A DNA stretch of 64,000 bases, taken from contig NC_092342.1 of NCBI RefSeq assembly GCF_046630445.1, forward strand, positions 79,596,001 to 79,660,000, in the 5' to 3' direction. The notes under the pieces are model-generated. The model was not told the DNA's origin. It worked only from the letters and a program-made list of their open reading frames with translations, and made no database searches. Positions 55,865 through 64,000 of the stretch are shown piece by piece. A program made the translations under genes and the position numbers. This DNA is from Rutidosis leptorrhynchoides (taxonomy: Eukaryota; Streptophyta; Magnoliopsida; Asterales; Asteraceae). Numbering within the stretch: position 1 is the stretch's first letter; the number at the start of each line of letters is the position of its first letter.

Positions 55865-58038
55865 ATGCCTAGATTCTCATTCTTCAGCAAATTGGTAAAA
55901 ATTACACCCCTAAACTCTATAAATTCCTAGTTTTTGTGATAATTACCAATTTTTTACCTAATGCAATTTTATTAATTTCTAGTGTAATTAGTGTTAAATT
56001 GTTAGTATTTTATGCATGTATAACCTAGATTGATGCTATTTAACATAATTTGAAGCCAAAAACTTCAAAATTTTTAGAAATCTAGGGTTTGTGTTCTTGA
56101 GCAATTTGGGGCTTTTTGATATAAACAGGTTATGGCCGATTTTTGTCATGAATTATTGCTAAATTGAGTAGTGTAACATGTTTAGATAGTTAAATGATCC
56201 AAATATTGAACCTAAACATGATTTTTGGAGATTAAAGTGGACTTTTTAAGTCCAAAATTCATGAACTTGATTAATTTGATGTAATTGCCATTTGAGACTT
56301 GTTTAATTATTAGTAATGACTATTTTGACATGTTATTTGAGTTAAATGCTTATGAACTTTGTATACATTTTCATATGTGCTTATTTGAAAAGTGTAGAAT
56401 TGTGAAAAATTGTGAAAATGTGTATAAGTTTAATTTTGATTTAACATGTTATAGTGATTGTTTTAAGTCGTTATTTTGCTAACACTAATGCATATTTGGA
56501 TGCACAAATTTTGTGTTTAATGTGTTTTGCAGAAAGCCGATACTGGAGGTTCAGGAGCATCATCATCTAGACGACCAGCACCAGCACCAGAATCAGAAAT
56601 GCAACACGAACAAGAACCACAACAACAGCCTGATCAGCACATACCTTATTATGATCCGGTACAGTTTGTTGATGAATTCATAGTATTCCCAATGAGGCCG
56701 CCAGTAGAATTCCCAACGATTCCTGAGCACACTTTGCATCCTAATCTGAGATTTGATAGGAGATGGAGAGATTACGAGACATATCAAAGGAGCAAATTCA
56801 AATTGATAACAAAAAATGTAGAGGTGCCAAGGGTAATCGATTGGGCCCCTTTGGAAACGGTCCATCTAGCTGACCGTGTTAGACAGCTTTTAGTTCAAAG
56901 GTATGGCAGTTCTTCTTTTACAGATTGGGAACGTCTTTTCACCATTCGTAGACCTGTATATAAGGAATGGTGTGTTGAGTTGATGAGTACTGTATCACTT
57001 GATACAAATTTAGTTAGAATATATGATAGAAGATTTCTTAGGTTTATCCTTGGCGGTAGGATGTACAGAATGTCCATGCTGGACATGGCCAGGGCCTTAC
57101 AGATATATACTCCTGGTGAGTTGCTATTACCCGATTGTACAAATTTGATTCATTATGGTGAAAGGGTAGATAGTAACTTTGACGCTGACGCCATTTGGAG
57201 GCGTATGTCACATTTTGATGTTTTTACACGAGCAGGAGGACACTCCTATACACATATTGACAGAGCCGAGCTTCGTATTATTCATAGATTTTTGGCTAAC
57301 TCGATTACACAGAGAGGTCATAATAAAGAAAAAATTACCTTACATGATTTATTCTACCTAAAGTGTATTCGGGATCCTAGAAGCTTTGTCAACATCCCTT
57401 ACTGTGTTGCTTTTTATTTATCTAAAATGGTAGAGGGAATGCAGGACGGGAGTATAATAGGAGGAGGTATTTTTGTTACTCTCATTGGAGAGTATTTAGG
57501 TGTTGATAGGAACCAAGGGGGTCCATTACAGCTTTGTAGAGAACAGGTTGAGCCCTTAGGATTGAAAGTTTATGTGGGTGCTAAGGTATTGAAAAGTAGA
57601 CGTAACCAGGCAATACCCTATGAGGGATCTCATCCTCAGGTAGAGAGAGGCTTAGACGAGGAAATGGAGGAGGCGGAAGACATTAAGGATGTCTTTCGAG
57701 ATGCTATTCTTGACGTCCACGTTCGTATAGATGAGGAAGCAATGACGAACGCGGCCAGACATAGTATGTATGAGCAGTGGAACTCCGAACGAGTATACGA
57801 GGATTATAGGCGACGCTAACACGATAGCTGGTTAGTTCATCAGCACCAAATCATGAGCCAGCTATCATATCAGGTACCAAATAACTATGTACCTACTCGA
57901 CCTGCTCATTTTCCGCCACATAGCCCCGATATCCGACCACCCTTTAACCGGTATGACTATAACCAAGCCTATCAAAACACCTATAACCAACAATGGAACC
58001 CACCTGACGAGATGAACTGGAACCCATATCCATACTGA
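55865..58038 (+). pseudogene. Env-position ORF (ATHILA ORF1-like family), two exons, one stop
   Basis: The large frame (from 56533) has no ATG at its head. It is preceded by TGTTTTGCAG (acceptor at 56532), and an upstream ten-codon exon 55865-55894 ends at GTAAAA. Joining these keeps the frame, so a 638-bp intron is likely. The protein begins with a Gly/Ser/Pro/Gln-rich stretch. Its body contains HPNLRFDRRWRDYETYQRSK, VPRVIDWAPLETV and FILGGRMYRMSMLDMARAL, a pattern I associate with the ATHILA ORF1 family of unknown function. A TAA at 57817-57819 interrupts it; the frame continues to 58038 with a Tyr/Asn/Pro-rich tail. I see no clear signal peptide or transmembrane span, so 'envelope' describes position only. 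Confidence 0.7.
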
Positions 58039-60134
58039 TTTAGTTCCATTTGGTTATTTATATGATTTTTATGTTTTTATCTTTTTACTTATTCATGTTT
58101 AAACTTATGTTATTGAATATACTTATGTAATCTTTATCATTTTTATTATTATTGTGTACTAATATTTCACATTTAGGATTTGAAAGTGGGATATTAAGTC
58201 CCATTTCAAATTGCCATGCATGTTTATATTTGTATGTATGTATATTGTAAATTGTACAAAACATGGTAAAACAGCGCATTTTCAAAGACTTGCATTAAGT
58301 TCAGCAAAAGCTACTAATTTTGACGACAAGATGACAAATAAATGTGATGTAACAACAGACGAAATGAACAAATGATATGCACCATTTATCATTCAGCAAC
58401 CAAACGCCAATATGTTTGGAAACTTTGGTAAAATTTAATCATTTTTACGCTAATCACCCTCAATAATTTAAATTGTTACTGATTTCTTGCAAATGAGGGC
58501 ATTGCAAGATCTTAAGTGTGGGAAGGGGTTAAATTCTTTCGGATTTTTAAAATTTTTATCTTAAACACTTGGTTATCATTAAAAATACTAGTAACGTAGT
58601 AGTTGTATTAGAATCTAGTGCTCTCTGATAATAAAGAACAGCCCTAGTCTTATATACTGACTACTCAATTCTAGTAAAATTTTTCAAAATTTTCAATTAA
58701 ATGAACTCAAAATCATGTTTATACATATTTATGAACGATAAAACTAGGTGTTAACACCGAAATTATTGTTAGCTCAGAAAGGACATAAATTGAGAAACAA
58801 ACCAAAATGTTAAAATTCATTTAAAATGGAATAGAGGACAATAAAAAGGAAAATAAAAGCCAAGTGTGGGAAAAATTACCAAGTTATCTTAAACATATGT
58901 CACATATTTCTGTAACAAATAACTGAAAATACTTTTGCTTTGGACTAAACTAAACTATTTTACCCGATGAAAGAAAAGAAGAGATGGATCTACACGATGA
59001 ATCAATTCCATCATTAAAAGGAAGTAAAGTCTTCCGAAAAAGAAATGCGCTTCTTGATTTAGGTCATGAAGTTGTCGTCCAGACCAGCTGTAAGTTGATG
59101 AAAAACCTAGAAAAGTCATCACTAAAATCAGCAAGAAATCCATGGACCTCAGCATTAAACAGGGTTGCCAAGTGGTCAGATTTATCCTAACCATGAGAAG
59201 GATTTATCTCGTAAAATGGGGGGGCACCGTGCAAATTAGCTGGATAAGACTAATGAATCAGATCCCCAGAAAGGATAATCTCCTTAAAGATTAAAAATCA
59301 GCTTTTAAGCCTGATATTACTCAATCCTAGAGATTGACCTTAAAGATTGAGAATTCAAACTCATGGAATTCAATGATATCTAAACTCGAGCTTGAACGAG
59401 AAAATATTTTGATCAAATTATAAACCGATTTGTTTTTTGAAAACCCATTTTCAATGCGTTCATTACCATTGAACGTAAAATCCTAGGAATTCACCTGGAA
59501 TTCATTAGGTCATCTGAACCAAATCGGGTGTCAACCGTAAGAACGGTGGTTGCATAGCATGGTTAAAGACAGGACCGTGTGCCAGACCGACAAATTATAA
59601 GGGTGAGCTTTACTATTGCTCCTACAAAGGATAGTAATTGTGTCCAACACGTTATAGACCATAATTAAAAGCATGTCAGGGGACATTGCCTTAACAGTTG
59701 CTTGTTCAACGCTTTCCTTTACAACCGAACGGTAGTTTACCGAAAGGTAATATACGGGACAAGTAAACTGGACGTGTTGCTTTCCTAATACAAGGTTAGC
59801 AAGTGGGTGACACAAAACCGCAAGTTTTGAGCTAAAATTTTCAAATCTGAAACCCACCAAGCCCACAAAAATATTTTGCAAACACCGGTGAAGGGTTATT
59901 CCGGAAAACTTATCTAGGGTAAAAACTAGATTTAATTTTTAAAAGATCAACTGTTTTCATAAAGATCCAATTTCCTTAATGGATCTAAATTTTATAGTCA
60001 TGTGGGACTGTAAACCACATCGTTACTACCATTGTTTATACCGCCGTAAAGAAATCACTGATGTACAAAGTGTGAAGAATAAAGAAGTGATTCTAGTATT
60101 TCAAGACTATATTGCTTGAGGACAAGCAACGCTC
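58039..60134 (+). other. Long 3' non-coding region of the Athila-type element
   Basis: About 2.1 kb without a supported gene. It has two further PPT-like AAGTGTGGG motifs (58514 and 58862). The ORFs at 58984-59190 and 59531-59881 are short, unmatched and probably chance. Long 3' non-coding regions are usual in Athila elements. Confidence 0.65.
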
Positions 60135-60149
60135 AAGTGTGGGAATATT
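60135..60149 (+). promoter_or_regulatory. Polypurine tract of the Athila-type element
   Basis: AAGTGTGGGAATATT abuts the 3' LTR start (TGATAATG at 60150). It serves as the plus-strand primer. Confidence 0.85.
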
Positions 60150-62143
60150 TGATAATGCTAAAAACGAACATATATTTCATAGCATTATTCCTCAAGAAAG
60201 ACAAGCTTTTAGTTGCAACTGTTCTATTTACAAGTGATATTCGTTTAAATAATAAAAGGTGAAGACAAAAGATAGATTTGACGAATTAAAGACGCAAACG
60301 ACCAAAAAGCTTAAAAGTACAAAATACAATCAATGAGGTTCCAATTATTGATAAGAAACGTCTCAAAATTACAAGAGTACAAGATTCAAAACGCAAAGTA
60401 CAAGATATTAAATTATACGCAAGGACGTTCGGAAATCCGGAACCGGGACCAGAGTCAACTCTCAACGCTCGACGCAACGGACTAAAAATTACAAGTTAAC
60501 TATGCACATAAATAAAATATAATATTTAAATAATTCTTATAATTATTTATATATTATATTATTATTTATAAACGTCGGCAAGAAAGAAAACAAAGATATG
60601 TGACTTCTCCCAGCTGGCCATGCGATCGCATGGCCTGGAGGCACAAAAGCCATGCGATCACATGGCTCTGAAATCCAGCCCAGGTCCTATAAATTCAACG
60701 CGTTTTGGCCAAAATAAACACATCTTTTTCTTCTTCACTCAACGTAATATTTATATTTATATTTTAATTTTAATTTTAATTTTAATTTTAATTTTAAATC
60801 CTAATAATAAGGGTATGTTAGCGAATGTTGTAAGGGTGTAAGTCGAAATTCTGTCCGTGTAACGCTACGCTATTTTTAATCATTGTAAGTTATGTTCAAC
60901 CTTTTTAATTTAATGTCTCGTAGCTAAGTTATTATTATGCTTATTTAATCTGAAGTAATCATGATGTTGGGCTAAAAATATTAAAATTGGGTAATTGGGC
61001 TTTGTACCATAATTGGGGTTTGGACAAAAGAACGACACTTGTGGAAATTAGACTATGGGCTATTAATGGGCTTTATATTTGTTTAACTAAATGATAGTTT
61101 GTTAATTTTAATATAAAGATTTACAATTGGACGTCCCTATAAATAACCATATACACTCGATCGGACACGATGGGCGGGATATTTATATGTACGAATAATC
61201 GTTCATTTAATCGGACACGGGAATGGATTAATAGCCACTAGAATTATTAAAACAGGGGTGAAATTATGTACAAGGACACTTGGTATAATTGATAACAAAA
61301 TATTAAAACCTTGGGTTACACTCAGTCGACATCCTGGTGTAATTATTAAACAAAGTATTAAAATCTTGTTACAGTTTAAGTCCCCAATTAGTTGGAATAT
61401 TTAACTTCGGGTATAAGGATAATTTGACGAGGACACTCGCACTTTATATTTATGACTGATGGACTGTTATGGACAAAAACCAGACGGACATATTAAATAA
61501 TCCAGGACAAAGGACAATTAACCCATGGGCATAAAACTAAAATCAACACGTCAAACATCATGATTACGGAAGTTTAAATAAGCATAATTCTTTTATTTCA
61601 TATTTAATTTCCTTTATTTTATATTTAATTACACTTCTAATTATCGCATTTTTATTGTTATTATATTTAATTGCACTTTTAATTATCGTACTTTTTAATT
61701 ATCGTAAGTTTATTTTATCGCACTTTTATTATTCACAATTTCATTATCGTTATTTAATTTACGCTTTAAATTAAGTCTTGTATTTATTTATTATTTTACA
61801 TTTGGTTTTAACTGCGACTAAAGTTTTAAAATCGACAAACCCGTCATTAAACGGTAAAAACCCCCCTTTATAATAATAATATTACTTATATATATATTTG
61901 TAATTTTATAAAAGTAAACTAATATAGCGTTAAGCTTTGTTTAAAGATTTCCCTGTGGAACGAACCGGACTTACTAAAAACTACACTACTGTACGATTAG
62001 GTACACTGCCTATAAGTGTTGTAGCAAGGTTTAAGTTTATCCATTCTCTAAATAAATAAATATCTTGTGTAAAATTGTATCGTATTTAATAGTATTTCCT
62101 TGTAAAATATAAAGCTATTTTATATACACCTCGCATAACATCA
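60150..62143 (+). repeat. 3' LTR of the Athila-type element
   Basis: The repeat is 1994 bp, paired with 31969-33952, and differs by substitutions and short indels (for example in the 'aattttaatttt' run near 60760). It includes the palindrome pair at 60616-60667 and a TATA box at 60688-60694. Confidence 0.95.
60616..60667. repeat. Palindrome pair P1' in the Athila 3' LTR
   Basis: GGCCATGCGATCGCATGGCC (60616-60635) is identical to the 5' LTR copy. The second, AGCCATGCGATCACATGGCT (60648-60667), differs from its 5' LTR partner at two adjacent bases. Centre spacing is again 32 bp. Confidence 0.95.
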
Positions 62144-64000
62144 ATAGGCCACCGGCCCAATGCGTTTTTCAATCTTGAATGGCCTAAGGTATCTTGGGCT
62201 CAATTTCTCCCGCTTTCCAAAACGAATAACACCTTTCTAAGGTGATACCTTAAGCATAACCATATCACCCTCCTCAAACTCTAAAGGTTTTCTCCTAACA
62301 TCTGCATAGCTCTTTTGTCGACTCCGGACTGTTTTCAATCGTTGCTGAATCTGAATGATTTTGTCGGTGGTTTCTTGGATAATTTCTGGACCTGTAATCT
62401 ATTTATCCCCCACATCACTCCAACAAATCGGAGACCTGCACTTCCTACCATAAAGTGCCTCGAATGGTGCCGCCTCAATATTAGAATGGTAGCTGTTGTT
62501 GTAGGAAAACTCAGCTAACGGTAGATGTCGATCCCAACTGCTTCCAAAATCAATAACACATGCTCGTAGCATGTCTTCGAGTGTCTGAATCATCCTTTCA
62601 CTCTGCCCATCAATTTGTGGATGATAGGTAGTACTTAAATCTAGACGAGTTCCCAACGCTTCGTGTAATGCCTGCGAGAATCTGGAAGTAAATCTGCTAT
62701 CACGATCAGAGATAATAGAGATTGGTATACCATGTCTAGAAACAACTTCTTTCAGGTATAATCGTGCTAATTTCTCTATACCATCCTCTTCTTTTATTGG
62801 CAGAAAGTGTGCTGACTTAGTAAGACGATCGACTATTACCCAAATCATATCATAACCACCTGCGGTTCTCGGTAACTTAGCAATGAAATCCATGGTAATG
62901 TTTTCCCATTTCCATTCTGGGATTTCAGGTTGTTGGAGTAGACCCGATGGTTTATGATGTTCAGCTTTGACTTTAGAACATGTCAAACATGCTCCTACAT
63001 ATGTGGCTATAACGGCCTTCATTCCTGGCCACCAAAAGTTTCTCTTGAGGTCTTGGTACATTTTCCCCGCTCCGGGATGTATTGAATATCTGGTTTTATG
63101 TGCTTCATCTAGTACCACTTTCCTCAAATCCCCATTATTTGGTACCCAAATTCTTTCAGCTAAATATCTGGTTCCGTCTTCCCAAATATTAAGCTGTTTT
63201 TCTAATCCTTTGGGTATTTCCTTTCAAAAAATTCCTTCCTTCAAAACCTCCTGTTGTGCCTCTTTTATTCGAGTAGTAAGATTAGTATGAATAATCATGT
63301 TCATAGCTTTTACTCGAATAGATTCTCTTTCCTTTCGACTCAAGGCATCGGCTACCACATTCGCTTTCCCCGGGTGGTAACGGATTTCACAATCATAATC
63401 ATTTAACAACTCAACCCACCTACGCTGCCTCATATTTAGTTGCTTTTGATTTAAAATATGTTGGAGACTTTTGTGGTCGGTGTATACAATAAACTTGACC
63501 CCATATAGATAATGTCTCCACATCTTTAATGCAAAAACAACAGTGCCCAATTCCAGATCATGTGTGGTGTAGTTTTGTTCATGAATTTTGAGTTGTCGAG
63601 AAGCATATGCAATCACCTTCTTCCGTTGCATAAGAATACACCCAAAACCCATTCTTGATGCGTCGCAGTAGAAAACAAAATCTTCCATTCCGTCAGGTAA
63701 CGATAAAATAGGTGTCGTAGTCAACTTCTTTTTCAACAATTGGAAGGCACCCTCTTGTTCGGAAGTCCATTCATACTTTTTCCCCTTGTGTGTCAAGGCA
63801 GTTAAAGGTTTGGCTACTCGGGAGAAATCTTGAATAAATCTCCTATAATAACCGGCTAAACCCAAAAATTGACGTATTTGCGTTGGAGTTTTTGGGATTT
63901 CCCAATTTTTGATGGCTTCGATCTTGGCGGGATCAACTTTGATTCCATTACTACTGACTACGTGGCCAAGAAATTGTACTTCATTTAACCAAAAAGCTCA
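62144..64000 (-). pseudogene. Polyprotein of chromovirus copy B: RNase H and integrase part (broken)
   Basis: The minus-strand frame runs from the window edge through the RT end (FLGH-like context), RNase H ([33 protein letters not shown]) and integrase (HHCC finger, [17 protein letters not shown], with the Glu present) to the Athila insertion. The rest is at 31661-31968. Stops relative to copy A are TGA near 63222, TAG at 62399-62401 (Gln in A) and TAG near 62236 (Trp in A). The first Met-initiated pieces are 63224-63865 and 62399-63127. The element is inactive. Confidence 0.9.

Larger units (their letters stand above)
31969..62143 (+). mobile_element. Athila-type Ty3/Gypsy element, nested and itself interrupted
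   Basis: Boundaries are exact: TGATAATGCT...AACATCA termini and target duplication ATAGG at 31964-31968 and 62144-62148. Without the inserted copy A it is about 17.1 kb. The order is 5' LTR, tRNA-Asp-type PBS, 1.4-kb leader, gag, protease, RT-RNase H-integrase, a small zinc-knuckle ORF, a spliced env-position ORF, a long 3' non-coding region, PPT and 3' LTR. Gag sequence, PBS, element size and the post-pol ORF all fit the Athila clade. It is defective (see gag and pol). Confidence 0.93.
28313..64000 (-). mobile_element. Chromovirus copy B (host of the nested insertions), partial
   Basis: This is a minus-strand chromovirus related to A and C but clearly diverged. Its 3' LTR (28313-31609), polypurine tract and Pol C-terminus (31661-31968) lie left of the Athila insertion. 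Pol continues at 62144 to the window edge, within RNase H/RT. The interruption is exact: 31964-31968 and 62144-62148 both read ATAGG, and the codons flanking the insertion join in frame. The 5' half is outside the window. It is the oldest layer of the nest. Confidence 0.9.

Noticed and set aside
56533-58038. Calling the env-position ORF a viral envelope glycoprotein
   Set aside because: I see no signal peptide, transmembrane helix or cleavage site. The sequence fits the ATHILA ORF1 pattern, so only its position is env-like.
58984-59190. A 68-codon ORF in the Athila 3' region
   Set aside because: It is short with no recognised motif, and I see no splice or promoter context to support it.

Overview
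This is plant nuclear DNA. There are GT-AG introns, long LTR retrotransposons of several clades, MULE, hAT, SINE and LINE remnants, and no prokaryotic features. Codon style and LTR families resemble the daisy family (Asteraceae), but that assignment is recall-based and not tested. The window is almost wholly transposable elements. The only host gene I can support is an eight-exon minus-strand gene at 16315-19524 for an HDDC2/YfbR-type HD-domain 5'-deoxynucleotidase; its introns hold a SINE and a hAT-like MITE.

Layout. 1-7610: the 5' half of a minus-strand chromovirus (Ty3/Gypsy, 'copy C') cut by the window edge, with an F-box ORF and an acidic ORF between its 5' LTR and gag. 7616-10381: two LTR fragments abutting in opposite orientation. 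11310-12823: a Mutator-like element carrying a GRF zinc-finger gene fragment. 13053-15295: a 5'-truncated L1-type LINE. 15783-16169: a small MULE-type MITE. 16315-19524: the host gene. 19986-20444 and 20588-21105: two hAT-type MITEs. 21357-28312: the 3' part of a minus-strand Copia-like element ('D') with a gag remnant, no visible pol, and two diverged copies of a plant-transposon accessory ORF.

28313-64000 is a three-level nest. Chromovirus 'B' (minus, 28313 to beyond the window) was split by an Athila-type Gypsy element (plus, 31969-62143, target duplication ATAGG). That element was in turn split by chromovirus 'A' (minus, 36677-49773, target duplication CTAGC). LTR comparison agrees with this order: A's two 3253-bp LTRs show about three differences by eye, whereas the Athila LTRs show about fifteen in the first 560 bp. 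A has a full 1534-codon Gag-Pol with intact RT, RNase H and DDE motifs plus a C-terminal chromodomain, and may still be mobile. The Athila copy is dead: it has stops, frameshifts and a lost integrase Glu. B has several stops.

Two things stand out. (1) The chromovirus family carries two extra ORFs upstream of gag, an F-box protein and an acidic protein, in both visible copies. (2) The Athila element and the unrelated Copia-like element D each carry a family-specific CG-rich palindrome cassette, placed beside the LTR TATA box and again ahead of accessory genes. In the Athila element the palindromes come in pairs exactly 32 bp apart, and their arms vary but stay self-complementary. Both elements also encode an accessory ORF of the ATHILA-ORF1/plant-transposon-protein type, so an element-specific DNA-recognition system is a testable idea.
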